64,000 nt of DNA from Thioalkalivibrio sp. ALMg11 (GCF_000377905.1 NZ_KB898880.1:27896-91895), one strand, 5' to 3'. Shown: positions 12,869-21,560, counted from the stretch's first letter. The notes: a model not told the origin generated them from the letters alone. A program made the numbers and translations.

Positions 12869-13509
12869 GGGGCTGGATGCGTGCGGCGTTCCTGATCGTG
12901 CTGGCGGCGCTGTTGGGGGCCTGCGGAGGTGCCGGCCCGGATGACTTCGATCCCCTCCCGCGCCAGGCCACGGTGCTCGCCTTCGGCGACAGCGTGACCC
13001 ACGGGACCGGGGCGGGCTCGGGCGAGGGCTATCCGGCGCGACTGGCGACGATCACCGGTTGGACCCTCATCAACGACGGGGTGCCGGGCGACCTCGCCAG
13101 CAGCGCCCGCGGGCGCCTGGAGCCCAGCCTGCGCGAGCACCAGCCGGACCTGGTGCTGATCTGGCTGGGCGGCAACGACTTCCTGCGCCAGCGCGATCCC
13201 GCCGCGGTAAAGGAGGATTTGCGCGCCCTGGTGGCAACGGTGCATGAACACGGGGCCCAGCCATTATTGCTGGGGGTGCCGCGGGCCTCGGCCCTGGGTG
13301 CCGCGACCGGCCGCCTGCGGGACGACCCGATCTACCGCGAGCTGGCGCGCGAGGAACAGGTGGCCCTGATCGATGGTGTGCTCTCCGGGGTATTGTCCGA
13401 GCGCCAGCTGCGCGCCGACCCCGTGCACCCCAATGCCCGCGGCTACCGTCGCATCGCCTCCGAGATCGCCGAGGCCCTGGACGACCTCGGCCTCTGGCTC
13501 GCCCCCTGA
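12865..13509 (+). CDS. SGNH/GDSL-family hydrolase lipoprotein (arylesterase-like)
   Basis: Likely a cell-envelope esterase, lysophospholipase or arylesterase related to TesA. The chosen ATG overlaps the lptG stop (ATGA) and gives 214 residues with a lipoprotein signal ending LGAC at about Cys20. All four SGNH blocks are visible: GDSVTHGTG (block I, catalytic Ser), the Gly of GVPG (II), GGND (III) and DPVHPN (V, catalytic Asp and His). Substrate is not predictable. Position after lptFG suggests an envelope role, but that is only inference. The sequence is complete and the catalytic set is intact. Confidence 0.88.
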   Translation: MRGWMRAAFLIVLAALLGACGGAGPDDFDPLPRQATVLAFGDSVTHGTGAGSGEGYPARLATITGWTLINDGVPGDLASSARGRLEPSLREHQPDLVLIWLGGNDFLRQRDPAAVKEDLRALVATVHEHGAQPLLLGVPRASALGAATGRLRDDPIYRELAREEQVALIDGVLSGVLSERQLRADPVHPNARGYRRIASEIAEALDDLGLWLAP

Positions 13510-13863
13510 GTCTTGATCACCACGAAGACACGAAGGGAGGCCAGGTCAAGGGAATTTTCACCACAGAGGATACGGAGAAAATCGAAAGGCTTTCAGAGGG
13601 GTAGGATGTGTTGAGCTCTGCGAAACGCATCGATCCCGCGGATCGGACGGCCCCGATGCGTTTCGCAGGGCTCAACACATCCTACGGCGCTGCACCGGTA
13701 CCCGTCTCACAATGGCAAGGTGGTATTCCCTGCCTTTAGTTTTCGGACGCCCCTGGTTGTTTGCGGTCAGCGCTATCGCGCCCCGCAGTCGCTCCCAACC
13801 AAAATTCCCTCCCTTCTTCGTGCGCTTCGTGATTGCATCATTCGTGGTTGAATCCGAGGAGCG
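13510..13863. other. Intergenic region with dispersed repeats, no gene seen
   Basis: The first part (13515-13560) carries the sentence-like CACCACGAAGACACGAAG motif found in many proteobacterial intergenic spacers. The centre holds the long inverted repeat listed separately. Short frames here lack ribosome-binding sites and recognisable sequence. Confidence 0.6.
13601..13685. repeat. Long near-perfect inverted repeat (REP/MITE-like hairpin)
   Basis: The left arm 13601-13632 and right arm 13654-13685 are each 32 bases and pair with a single mismatch around a 21-base centre. The arms begin GTAGGATGTGTTGAG and contain TGCGAAACGCATCG. Sequences of this type (GTAGGATGTGTTGAG with a GAAACGCATC core) recur in gammaproteobacterial genomes as small non-coding palindromic elements. 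There is no T-run, so a simple terminator role is less likely, although it lies 92 bp after the stop of the SGNH gene. Confidence 0.85.
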
Positions 13864-14403
13864 TCAGCTCTTGCGGTTCTGTTTCCAGCGGGGCTTGGCC
13901 AGGCCCTGGATGCGTACCAACTCGGTGCTGGAGAGCCAGTCGTGCAGCATCCAGCGGCGCGGGTGGAACTGCGACAGGCCGAGCGCGAACAGCGCCGCAG
14001 CCGTGACCACGGTGATCGCCACGGCGCCGTGCTCGCGCACCGCCCAGATCGCCATCAGGATCACCAGCCACTGGGCGACCGCGACCAGGTAGCGCAGGGT
14101 CGCCTGCCAGGCATGGACCGCATGGCCACCCTCGGTGCGCAGCTGGATGTTCCAGGCCTGCATGCCAAGCGTCTGTCCGGTGCGGGTCCAGAACCAGTAG
14201 AAAAAGCCCCAGGCCACGATCAGGTTGAGCACGAAGTGCGCGCGCGGCGAGTACAGCCCGGTGGTGTTACCAAGGACAACCACCAGAAGACCAAGGACCA
14301 TCCAGATCGCGATCAGCAGCAAGGCGTCGTAGATGATCGCGGACAGGCGGCGGAGCAGGCTGGTCGGCTGGCCGTCGACGGACGAGGCGGCGGTTTCGGT
14401 CAT
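13864..14403 (-). CDS. RDD-family membrane protein
   Basis: Small integral membrane protein of unknown transport function. The 179 residues start with a short hydrophilic segment and then LLRRLSAIIYDALLL, the usual RDD opening with Arg and Asp residues in the first helix. Further helices lie at about 55-75, 105-125 and 128-145. The segment TGQTLGMQAWNIQLRT near residue 75 is the family's most conserved stretch. It is divergent from the PilZ gene (59 bp between starts). Some RDD proteins act in ion or compatible-solute movement, but nothing here fixes that. Confidence 0.9.
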   Translation of the reverse strand: MTETAASSVDGQPTSLLRRLSAIIYDALLLIAIWMVLGLLVVVLGNTTGLYSPRAHFVLNLIVAWGFFYWFWTRTGQTLGMQAWNIQLRTEGGHAVHAWQATLRYLVAVAQWLVILMAIWAVREHGAVAITVVTAAALFALGLSQFHPRRWMLHDWLSSTELVRIQGLAKPRWKQNRKS

Positions 14404-14462
14404 GGGGTTCCCGGATGGTTCTGGATTTGGCCGCAGGCGCGGAGTGGGCGTAGTCTTGCCGT

Positions 14463-14816
14463 ATGGAGCGACGCTTTCAACGTATCCCCCTGGAATTTCC
14501 GGCTACCCTGCTCACCGACGGCGGGGACTGTGCGGTTCGCGTGGAGGATATCTCCCTCAAGGGCCTGCTGCTGGAGGGCGCGGATCTTCCGGTCATGGCT
14601 GATGGCGACGAGGTCAGCGTCGATATCCCGCTCAGCGGCGAGGCGCGCATCACCGTCGAGGGCCGCGTGTGCTGGCACGAAGGTCTGTGGCTGGGCGTGG
14701 AGATCGAGGCCATGCCGCTCGAGTCCGCCTCGCATCTGCGCCGCCTGGTCGAGCTCAACCTCGGTGACGAGGCCCTGCTGGAGCGGGAATTTGCCGCGCT
14801 GATCGAGGCGCACTGA
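14463..14816 (+). CDS. PilZ-domain protein, probable c-di-GMP receptor
   Basis: A stand-alone 117-residue PilZ domain. The c-di-GMP-binding features are present: the N-terminal RRFQR (RxxxR-type) motif at residues 3-7 and DISLKG (D/NxSxxG) near residue 28. The rest of the beta-barrel (GRVCWHEGLWLGVEIE) and a C-terminal helix follow. Both binding motifs look intact, so it should bind c-di-GMP. Its output is unknown because there is no fused domain and the neighbours are an RDD protein and moeA. Confidence 0.9.
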   Translation: MERRFQRIPLEFPATLLTDGGDCAVRVEDISLKGLLLEGADLPVMADGDEVSVDIPLSGEARITVEGRVCWHEGLWLGVEIEAMPLESASHLRRLVELNLGDEALLEREFAALIEAH

Positions 14817-14825
14817 TCCGGTCGG

Positions 14826-16082
14826 TTAGACCTCCGGGAAGATCTCCCGGAACGGCAGGACCTCCACCCAGTCCCCCGCCCGGGCCCCGGTGGACTCGCG
14901 TGGCAAAACCACGTAGGCGTTGGCCTCGCTCATCGCGCGCAGCTGGTGCGAGCCCTGGCCGCCCGCCGCCCGGACCACCCAGCCGCGGTCGTCAGTCTCC
15001 AGTAGCGCGCGCTGGAAGTCCTTGCGGCCCGGGGTCTTGGACAGATCCTCCAGCAGGCGGGCGTTCACGGTCTGTGGTTCGGTCGCGTCGCGCCCGGCCA
15101 GCTGCAGCAATGCCGGGCGCACCAGCAGGGCGAAGGTGGTCATCACCGCCACCGGGTTGCCGGGCAGGCCGAAGAAGTGCGCGCGGCCGAACTGTCCGAA
15201 TGCCAGAGGCCGTCCGGGCTTGATCGCCAGCTTCCAGAAACCGACCTGTCCCGAGGCCTGGAGCACACGGGTCACGTGATCGGCATCGCCCACCGAGACG
15301 CCCCCGGTGGTGATGATCATGTCCGCGTCCGCACCGGCCCGCGTCAGGGCCCTGGAGACCTCCGCCTCGGTGTCGCGGATCACGCCGTAGTCCAGCACCT
15401 CCACCGGATAGGCGCTCAGCAGCGCGCGCAGGGTGTGGCGGTTGCTGTCGTGGATCTGGCCCGGGCCCAGCGATTGATCGATGGGGACCAGTTCGTCCCC
15501 GGTCGAAAAGAAGGCCACGCGCGGCCGGCGCAGCACGCTGACCCGGGCGATGCCCTGGCTGGCCAGAACCCCGACCTCGGCTGCGCCGATGCGCTGTCCA
15601 GACGCATATAGCGGGCTGCCGGCCGCGGTGTCACTGCCCGGTCCGCGGATGTTGTGGCCCGGTGTCAGGCCGCCGTTTCGCAGGGTGATGGACTCATCGT
15701 CCCGCTGTACCTGCTCCTGCATGATGACCAGTTCGGCCCCGGCCGGGACGACCGCGCCGGTCAGGATGCGCACGCACTGGCCGGGCTGCAGCTCGCCATC
15801 CCAGGGATGCCCGGCCGCCGATGTGCCCACCAGTGCAAGACAGGCCCCGTCCGTTGCGTCCGCGGCGCGCAGGGCGTAGCCATCCATGGCCGAGACCGCC
15901 GCCGGTGGCACGTCGATGCGTGCGTGAACCGGCTGGGCCAGCGTGCGCCCGAGGGCGTCTTCCAGCGTGACCTGTTCGCTCTGGGTGATCGTCCGGCAGG
16001 CCTCCAGGACCGCGGCACGGGCCTGTTCCAGGGTCTTGGCGTTGGGGTCGAATTCGTCGCAACCGGGGGCAGCCTCGGGCAT
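14826..16082 (-). CDS. moeA: Molybdopterin molybdenumtransferase MoeA
   Basis: Inserts molybdate into adenylylated molybdopterin in the cytoplasm. The 418-residue protein shows the MoeA landmarks in order: AMDGYALRA near residue 65, LTGAVVPAGAELVI near 110, FFSTGDELVP near 195, TGGVSVGDADHV near 260, and GLPGNPVAVM near 305. It is the last gene of a mobA-mobB-moeA unit, with only 14 bp after mobB. The cofactor would serve enzymes such as the molybdopterin oxidoreductase at 44478-46589. Confidence 0.96.
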   Translation of the reverse strand: MPEAAPGCDEFDPNAKTLEQARAAVLEACRTITQSEQVTLEDALGRTLAQPVHARIDVPPAAVSAMDGYALRAADATDGACLALVGTSAAGHPWDGELQPGQCVRILTGAVVPAGAELVIMQEQVQRDDESITLRNGGLTPGHNIRGPGSDTAAGSPLYASGQRIGAAEVGVLASQGIARVSVLRRPRVAFFSTGDELVPIDQSLGPGQIHDSNRHTLRALLSAYPVEVLDYGVIRDTEAEVSRALTRAGADADMIITTGGVSVGDADHVTRVLQASGQVGFWKLAIKPGRPLAFGQFGRAHFFGLPGNPVAVMTTFALLVRPALLQLAGRDATEPQTVNARLLEDLSKTPGRKDFQRALLETDDRGWVVRAAGGQGSHQLRAMSEANAYVVLPRESTGARAGDWVEVLPFREIFPEV

Positions 16083-16096
16083 GGGGTGTCTCCGCT

Positions 16097-16639
16097 TCAG
16101 GGGTGGCTATTCAGGTAGTCGATGATGAAGGCGGCCACTGCGTCCGGGTCGTTGACCGGCAGCAGTGGGCCGTCGAAGTCCAGGGTCGGGGCGTCGGTGG
16201 CCACCGCGATCACGCCCTCGATCTCGCGATACAACGGCGTCTTGCCCACCGACGGGCGGTGCACCTCGATCTTCGGCAGGTCCCACTGCTTGAAGCCCTC
16301 CACCAGGATCAGATCGGAACGCCGTGGGTCCAGCCGCGCGCACAGCATGTCCAGATCCGGCACGCGGCCATCGTCGGTCTCCGGGGTCTCGACCATCAGG
16401 GCGTAGCGCCGCCCGGAAGCGACCAGCATCTGGTCGGCCCCGGCACGGCGCAGTTCAAAGCTGTCCTTGCCGGGTTTGTCGACGTCGAATTCGTGGTGGG
16501 CGTGCTTGATCATCGCCGGGCGCAAGCCGCGGGCGCGCAGGGCCGGGATCACGCCCTTGAGCAGCGTGGTCTTGCCGCTGCCGCTCCAGGCGGCGAAGGC
16601 GATGCGGGGCAGGGTCGAGGGGCGGGTCGGTTCGGTCAT
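16097..16639 (-). CDS. mobB: Molybdopterin-guanine dinucleotide biosynthesis adaptor MobB
   Basis: GTP-binding helper of MobA in forming the guanine dinucleotide molybdenum cofactor. The 180-residue form starts at the ATG complementary to 16637-16639. An ATG three codons upstream is possible, but its ribosome-binding site would sit too close. The Walker A motif GSGKTTLL is near residue 20, and KHAHHEFDVDKPGKDSF near residue 50 is a MobB hallmark. It lies between mobA (52 bp upstream) and moeA (14 bp downstream). Confidence 0.94.
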   Translation of the reverse strand: MTEPTRPSTLPRIAFAAWSGSGKTTLLKGVIPALRARGLRPAMIKHAHHEFDVDKPGKDSFELRRAGADQMLVASGRRYALMVETPETDDGRVPDLDMLCARLDPRRSDLILVEGFKQWDLPKIEVHRPSVGKTPLYREIEGVIAVATDAPTLDFDGPLLPVNDPDAVAAFIIDYLNSHP

Positions 16640-16691
16640 GGGCGTCATTCCCGGGCACGGCGGTTCGCGGTCGAAAGTATAGCGATCATGA

Positions 16692-17288
16692 TCAGTCTCT
16701 CCCCAGGTCGTCCGGTGTGTTGATGTTGGCGAACGCCTGCGGCTGATCGGAGAAATCGACGGGGATTGCACCCATGTCGCGGAACCAGCGTCCCGCCGCC
16801 AGGGACCCGCGCTCCAGGTCGTCCAGCAGGGTCTGCGCCAGTGTCGGGCGCAGCAGCGCGAACAACGGCTGCAGGCGTTCGCCGTCGTGGGCGACCGCGG
16901 CCGGGGCGTGTTCTCGCTCCAGGGCCTGTTGCAGGCGTTGGCCGAGATCCCGCGGGCAATGCGGGGCGTCCACCGGGGCACTCAGCAGGTTCTGGCCAGG
17001 GAAGGCCGCGAAGGCTGCCGCGATCCCGGCCAACGGGCCGCGGTAATCGGGGTGCAGATCACGCAGGCAGGGAAACCCCAGCGCTCGATAGCGGTCGATA
17101 TCGGTATTGCTGCTGATGGCCAGCCGTGCGGCCTGGGGATGCAGGCGCTCGATCGCGTGTTCGATCAAGGGGCGTCCGTGGTACTCGACCCAGCCTTTGT
17201 TGCGCCCGCCCATGCGCCGGCCCTGGCCGCCGGCCAGGATCACGGCGGTGAGGGTCTCGGGCGGGGTGTGTATTTCCTGCGAGTCCAT
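16692..17288 (-). CDS. mobA: Molybdenum cofactor guanylyltransferase MobA
   Basis: Transfers GMP from GTP to molybdopterin to give the MGD cofactor used by the DMSO-reductase enzyme family. The 198-residue protein has the nucleotidyltransferase signature LAGGQGRRMGGRNKGW at residues 19-34 and the LSAPVDAPHCP segment (metal-binding Asp) near residue 100, then NINTPDDL at the C-terminus. It leads the mobA-mobB-moeA unit. An MGD-using enzyme is encoded 27 kb away in this window. Confidence 0.95.
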   Translation of the reverse strand: MDSQEIHTPPETLTAVILAGGQGRRMGGRNKGWVEYHGRPLIEHAIERLHPQAARLAISSNTDIDRYRALGFPCLRDLHPDYRGPLAGIAAAFAAFPGQNLLSAPVDAPHCPRDLGQRLQQALEREHAPAAVAHDGERLQPLFALLRPTLAQTLLDDLERGSLAAGRWFRDMGAIPVDFSDQPQAFANINTPDDLGRD

Positions 17289-17307
17289 GCGGGTCTGCGA
17301 GTTCGGC

Positions 17308-17359
17308 GCCGGTCCGGCCTTTGGTTTATCGTGGCCGGTCCGGCCTTTGGTTTATCGTG
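17308..17359. repeat. Two-copy perfect tandem repeat, 26-bp unit
   Basis: Bases 17308-17333 and 17334-17359 are identical, beginning GCCGGTCCGG and ending TTTATCGTG. They lie between the divergent mobA (start 17288) and the nfeD-type gene (start 17430). Position in a shared upstream region makes a regulatory role possible, for example paired protein-binding sites, but a recent slippage duplication explains it equally well. Confidence 0.9.
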
Positions 17360-17429
17360 GTGGAGGTGTCGGCTATCGCGTGTGCGCACGCAGTGTACGA
17401 CGAATCCATCCTGACGGGAGAGGAAGCCC

Positions 17430-18983
17430 ATGCGGGTTCCATTCGGGCGCAACGCGGGACAGGGCGGATGGCGCCCCTGGCGGCATCTTTTGTGGCTGGC
17501 CTGCCTGCTGCTGGGCGCCGGCTGGTTGGTCGCGGCAAGCATGGCCGATACGGGTGATCGCCACGGCCTGATGCTGACCGTGGAGGACGCCATCGGCCCG
17601 GCCACCGGCGATTACATCCGCCGCGGCATCGAGCGTGCCGAGGCGGAAGACGCCGAGATCATGATCCTGATGCTGGATACCCCCGGCGGGCTGGATTCCA
17701 GCATGCGCAGCATCATCAAGAACATCCTGCAATCCGACGTGCCGGTGGTGACCTATGTCCACCCGGCCGGCTCGCGCGCGGCCAGTGCCGGCACCTACAT
17801 GCTCTATGGGTCGCATGTCGCGGCCATGACCCCGGCCACCAACCTGGGCTCGGCCACGCCGGTGCAGATGGGGGGCGGTGGGCTCCCGGGCATGGATCCG
17901 CCGGAACCGACCGAAGACGCCCGTGACGACGGGGACGCCGACGAGGCCAATGGCGACGCGCGCGATGATGATGCGGATGCGGGGGCGGACGACAACGGAA
18001 CGGCCAACGGCGAGGTGGAGCCGGCCAGCGAGGAAGAATTGCTGGACGATGACCCGGCCCCACGACGCGGCGACGACGCGATGGGGCGCAAGGTGCTGGA
18101 GGACGCGGTGTCCTACATCCGGGGTCTGGCCGAGCGCTATGACCGCAACGCCGACTGGGCCGAGGAGACCGTCCGCGAGGGCTCCAACCTGACCGCCACC
18201 GCGGCACTGGAACAGAACGTCATCGATTTCGTGGCGAACAACCTGGACGACCTGCTCGCCCAGATCGACGGGCATACCGTGCGCATGCACGACGGTGAGC
18301 GCACGCTCTCCACCGAGGGACTGGAGATCGTGCGCATGGATCCGGACTGGCGCACCCAGTTGCTGTCCGTGATCACCAATCCGAACATTGCCTATATCCT
18401 GATGCTGCTGGGGATCTACGGCATCATCTTCGAACTGGCGAACCCGGGTGCAATCTATCCCGGCGTGATCGGCTCGATCGCGCTGATCCTGGCGTTCTTT
18501 GCGCTGCAGGTGATGCCGGTGAACTACGCGGGCCTGGCGCTGATGCTGCTGGGCATGATCTTTATGGTCGCGGAGGCCTTTGTGCCCAGTTTCGGGGCCT
18601 TGGGCATAGGAGGAATCGTGGCGTTTACTACCGGTTCGATCATTCTGTGGGACGACCCCAACCTGAACGTGGCGCTGCCACTGGTGATCGGGACGGCCAT
18701 CGCCATCGGCATCCTGTCGGTCTGGGTGCTGGGGCGTCTGTTCAGCATGCGGGGCAAGAAGCCCGCGACCGGCCATGAAGAGATGATCGGCATGGTTGGC
18801 GAGGCGCGCGAGGACTTTGAACGAAGCGGCCGGGTCTGGGTCCACAGCGAACAGTGGAACGCCGAGACCTCGGCACCCGTGCGCGAAGGACAGAAGGTGC
18901 GCGTCACCGCCATCGACGGTCTCAAGCTCCAGGTCGAACCCGCGAGCGAAGAGGACACCCCGGGCACCGCATCGGCCGGTTGA
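17430..18983 (+). CDS. NfeD-type membrane serine protease (ClpP-like, long form)
   Basis: Long-form NfeD proteins cleave stomatin/slipin partners and act in membrane quality control. The 517-residue protein has an N-terminal signal/anchor (about 17-38), a ClpP-like protease domain with the putative nucleophile Ser119 in RAASAGTY and Lys221 in GRKVLEDAV as the likely dyad partner, four or so membrane helices (about 320-440) and a C-terminal OB-fold (about 450-510). Between the catalytic residues lies a very acidic Asp-rich insertion at about 150-215 with no counterpart in the archaeal enzyme I know. The slipin partner gene follows 39 bp downstream, separated by a strong hairpin. Confidence 0.9.
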   Translation: MRVPFGRNAGQGGWRPWRHLLWLACLLLGAGWLVAASMADTGDRHGLMLTVEDAIGPATGDYIRRGIERAEAEDAEIMILMLDTPGGLDSSMRSIIKNILQSDVPVVTYVHPAGSRAASAGTYMLYGSHVAAMTPATNLGSATPVQMGGGGLPGMDPPEPTEDARDDGDADEANGDARDDDADAGADDNGTANGEVEPASEEELLDDDPAPRRGDDAMGRKVLEDAVSYIRGLAERYDRNADWAEETVREGSNLTATAALEQNVIDFVANNLDDLLAQIDGHTVRMHDGERTLSTEGLEIVRMDPDWRTQLLSVITNPNIAYILMLLGIYGIIFELANPGAIYPGVIGSIALILAFFALQVMPVNYAGLALMLLGMIFMVAEAFVPSFGALGIGGIVAFTTGSIILWDDPNLNVALPLVIGTAIAIGILSVWVLGRLFSMRGKKPATGHEEMIGMVGEAREDFERSGRVWVHSEQWNAETSAPVREGQKVRVTAIDGLKLQVEPASEEDTPGTASAG

Positions 18984-18997
18984 CCGGCCGATGCGGT
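18966..18997. other. Perfect intercistronic hairpin between nfeD and slipin genes
   Basis: Arms 18966-18980 and 18983-18997 are perfect 15-base complements (left arm ACCGCATCGGCCGGT) around a two-base centre. The stop codon of the protease gene (18981-18983) falls in the loop. No T-run follows, so it is more likely an mRNA-stabilising or attenuating element than a full terminator. Confidence 0.8.
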
Positions 18998-19022
18998 ACT
19001 CACAACGTAGAAGGAGCAGGAC

Positions 19023-19841
19023 ATGAACGATCTCGGTTTCTTTGTCGTTCCGCTAGTCATCCTGATCGCCATCATCGTGATGTCGATCAAGGTGCTGCGC
19101 GAGTATGAGCGCGGCGTCATCTTCTTCCTGGGCCGGTTCCAGGCGGTCAAGGGTCCGGGCCTGATCATCGTGATCCCGGGTATCCAGCAGATCGTGCGGA
19201 TCGACCTGCGCATCATTACCCTCGATGTGCCCAGTCAGGACGTGATCTCGCAGGACAACGTGACGGTGCGGGTCAACGCGGTGCTGTACTTCCGCGTGGT
19301 GGATTCGGCCAAGTCGGTGATCCAGGTGGAGGATTACTACGCCGCGACCAGCCAGCTCGCGCAGACCACATTGCGTTCGGTCCTCGGCAAGCATGACCTC
19401 GACGAGATGCTCTCCGAGCGTGACAAGCTGAACAACGACATTCAGGTGATCCTCGACTCGCAGACCGACGCCTGGGGCATCAAGGTCACCAATGTCGAGA
19501 TCAAGCATGTCGATCTGGACGACTCGATGATCCGCGCGATCGCCCGCCAGGCGGAGGCCGAGCGCGAACGCCGCGCCAAGGTCATCCACGCCGAGGGCGA
19601 ACTGCAGGCGGCCGAGAAGCTGGTGCAGGCCGCGCAGAAAATGGAGGCGAGCCCTGCTGCGCTGCAGCTTCGCTACCTGCAGACCATGGCCGACATGTCG
19701 ACCAACGGCACCGCCAACAGCATCTTCTTCCCGCTGCCACTGGAGCTGACCAAGGTGTTCGAGAGCCTGGCCGGAAAATTCCGAGCGGAGACCCCGGGAG
19801 CATCGGGCAATCCGGGCAATCCCGGGGACGGCCAGCCGTAA
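19023..19841 (+). CDS. Slipin (stomatin/prohibitin-family membrane protein)
   Basis: Membrane-scaffold protein of the SPFH family, the usual substrate or partner of long NfeD proteases. The 272-residue product has one N-terminal hydrophobic helix (about 5-22), then [14 protein letters not shown], the slipin signature, an SPFH domain to about 160 (including [15 protein letters not shown]), and a Glu/Arg-rich coiled-coil segment (about 178-215) ending with an assembly tail containing [19 protein letters not shown] lies upstream of the ATG. xerD starts three bases after the stop, so they are likely cotranscribed. Confidence 0.95.
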   Translation: MNDLGFFVVPLVILIAIIVMSIKVLREYERGVIFFLGRFQAVKGPGLIIVIPGIQQIVRIDLRIITLDVPSQDVISQDNVTVRVNAVLYFRVVDSAKSVIQVEDYYAATSQLAQTTLRSVLGKHDLDEMLSERDKLNNDIQVILDSQTDAWGIKVTNVEIKHVDLDDSMIRAIARQAEAERERRAKVIHAEGELQAAEKLVQAAQKMEASPAALQLRYLQTMADMSTNGTANSIFFPLPLELTKVFESLAGKFRAETPGASGNPGNPGDGQP

Positions 19842-19844
19842 CGC

Positions 19845-20750
19845 GTGACCACTGCCGAGACGGCCTCATCGGCCCTCGATCGTTTCCTGGACGAGCTCTG
19901 GGCGGTCGAGGGCCTCTCCGACCACACCCTGGCGGCCTACCGCCGCGACCTGGAAGGTCTGGGACACTGGCTGGAGCCCAGGGGCGTGGATCTGGAGACC
20001 GCCGGGGCGGCCGACCTGCTGGGGTACGTCAGCGCACGCATGCAGGCCGGGGCGCGGCCGAAGTCCATCACCCGGGCGCTGTCCAGCATTCGCCGCTTCT
20101 ATCGCTATCGGGTCTATCAGGGTGAGCGCGAGGATGACCCCAGCGCCGGGATCGAATCGCCCCGCGCCGGGCGTCCGTTGCCGGACAGCCTGTCCGAGGC
20201 GCAGGTGGATGCCCTGCTGCAGGCGCCCGATCTCGAGACCCCGGTGGGCCTGCGCGACCGCGCGATGCTGGAGCTGATGTACGCCACCGGCCTGCGCGTC
20301 TCCGAGCTGGTGGGCCTGGAGCAGTCAGAGGTCAACAGCCGCCAGGGCGTGGTGCGCATCACCGGCAAGGGCGACAAGGAACGTCTTGTGCCGCTGGGCG
20401 AGGAGGCGGCCCACTGGCTGGCCCGCTTCCAGCGCGAGGCGCGACCGGACCTGATGGACGGTCACCCTCCCTGCGAGACGGTGTTCGTCACCCGCCGCGG
20501 GCGCGGGCTGACGCGCCAGGCCTTCTGGTACCGCATCAAGGCCCATGCGCGCCGTGCTGGCATCGAGTCGCCGTTGTCGCCGCATACCCTGCGCCACGCC
20601 TTCGCGACCCACCTGCTCGATCACGGGGCGGACCTGCGCGTGGTCCAGATGCTACTGGGCCACAGCAGTCTGTCGACCACGCAAATCTATACCCACGTCG
20701 CACGCGCCCGCCTGCAAAGCCTGCATGCGGAACATCATCCCCGCGGATGA
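19845..20750 (+). CDS. xerD: Site-specific tyrosine recombinase XerD
   Basis: With XerC it resolves chromosome dimers at dif. The 301-residue protein starts at GTG and has an N-terminal SAM-like core-binding domain (to about 105) and a C-terminal catalytic domain. The catalytic set is visible: Arg in TGLRVSEL (near 150), Lys in GKGDKERLVPL, HxxR in HTLRHAF, His in LLGHSSLSTT and the nucleophile Tyr282 in QIYTHV. xerD followed by dsbC, as here, is the E. coli order and argues for XerD over XerC or an integrase. PepA, an accessory in some Xer systems, is encoded nearby. Confidence 0.95.
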   Translation: MTTAETASSALDRFLDELWAVEGLSDHTLAAYRRDLEGLGHWLEPRGVDLETAGAADLLGYVSARMQAGARPKSITRALSSIRRFYRYRVYQGEREDDPSAGIESPRAGRPLPDSLSEAQVDALLQAPDLETPVGLRDRAMLELMYATGLRVSELVGLEQSEVNSRQGVVRITGKGDKERLVPLGEEAAHWLARFQREARPDLMDGHPPCETVFVTRRGRGLTRQAFWYRIKAHARRAGIESPLSPHTLRHAFATHLLDHGADLRVVQMLLGHSSLSTTQIYTHVARARLQSLHAEHHPRG

Positions 20751-20846
20751 CGTCTACTACGCGTTGTTACCAGTAAAAAGCCCGAGGCCCCCGCGCCCGG
20801 GACTGCTAGACTGGCCCCGTTTTTTTGTACAGCCACGAGAGAATCC

Positions 20847-21560
20847 ATGCTCCTGAAACGCGTTCTTCCCCTTGCCGCGGCCCTGGCCGTGTTCAGTACC
20901 CCGGTCATGGCGACCGATGCCATCGAGGAATCCATGGCCCGGGTGATTCCGGATGCCGAGGCCGACAGCATCCGGGAGACCCCGATGGCTGGCATTTACG
21001 AGGTGCGCTACGGCACCGATGTCCTCTATGTCTCCGAGGACGGCCGGTATCTGATTCAGGGCAGTCTGGTCGATCTGGAAACCCGCGAGAACCTGACCCA
21101 GGCCGCGCTCAGCGGCGTGCGCGCCGACATGTTCGCCGCCATCGACGACAGCGAGCTGGTGACCTATTCGCCGGACGGCGACACCCGCGGCGTGCTGAAT
21201 ATCTTCACCGACCCGAACTGTCCCTACTGCCGCGAGATGCACCAGGACCTCCCGGAGTATCTGGCGGCTGGAATCAAGGTGCGCTACCTGATGTTCCCGG
21301 TCCTCGGTCGCGATTCCCCGGAGATCATGAATCGCACTTGGTGTGCGGATGATCGCGAAGAGGCGATGGACCGCGCCAAGGAAGGCGACAAGTTGGATGA
21401 CATCGATGGCAGCTGCGCCACGCCGCAGGACGAACATATGGCCATGGGCCAGCAGCTCGGGATTCGCGGCACCCCGGCGCTGATCACGGAGAGCGGACAA
21501 CAGATGTCCGGCTACCAGGAACCGCAGGCGGTGATCGAGCGCATCCTCGGCAGTAACTGA
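20847..21560 (+). CDS. dsbC: Periplasmic disulfide isomerase DsbC
   Basis: Homodimeric periplasmic protein that reshuffles wrong disulfides. The 237-residue precursor has a signal peptide ending near VMA (residue 22), an N-terminal dimerisation domain and a thioredoxin-fold catalytic domain. The active-site pair is C125-P-Y-C128, differing from the CGYC of E. coli but still in the DsbC range. The structural disulfide Cys pair (NRTWC and DGSC) and the cis-Pro segment GIRGTPALI are present. The xerD-dsbC order supports the call. The start is preceded by GAGAGAATCC. Confidence 0.94.
   Translation: MLLKRVLPLAAALAVFSTPVMATDAIEESMARVIPDAEADSIRETPMAGIYEVRYGTDVLYVSEDGRYLIQGSLVDLETRENLTQAALSGVRADMFAAIDDSELVTYSPDGDTRGVLNIFTDPNCPYCREMHQDLPEYLAAGIKVRYLMFPVLGRDSPEIMNRTWCADDREEAMDRAKEGDKLDDIDGSCATPQDEHMAMGQQLGIRGTPALITESGQQMSGYQEPQAVIERILGSN

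Noticed and set aside
19845..20750. The tyrosine recombinase as an integrase of a mobile island
   Set aside because: Length, motifs and xerD-dsbC order mark it as housekeeping XerD; no att-like repeat or tRNA adjoins it.
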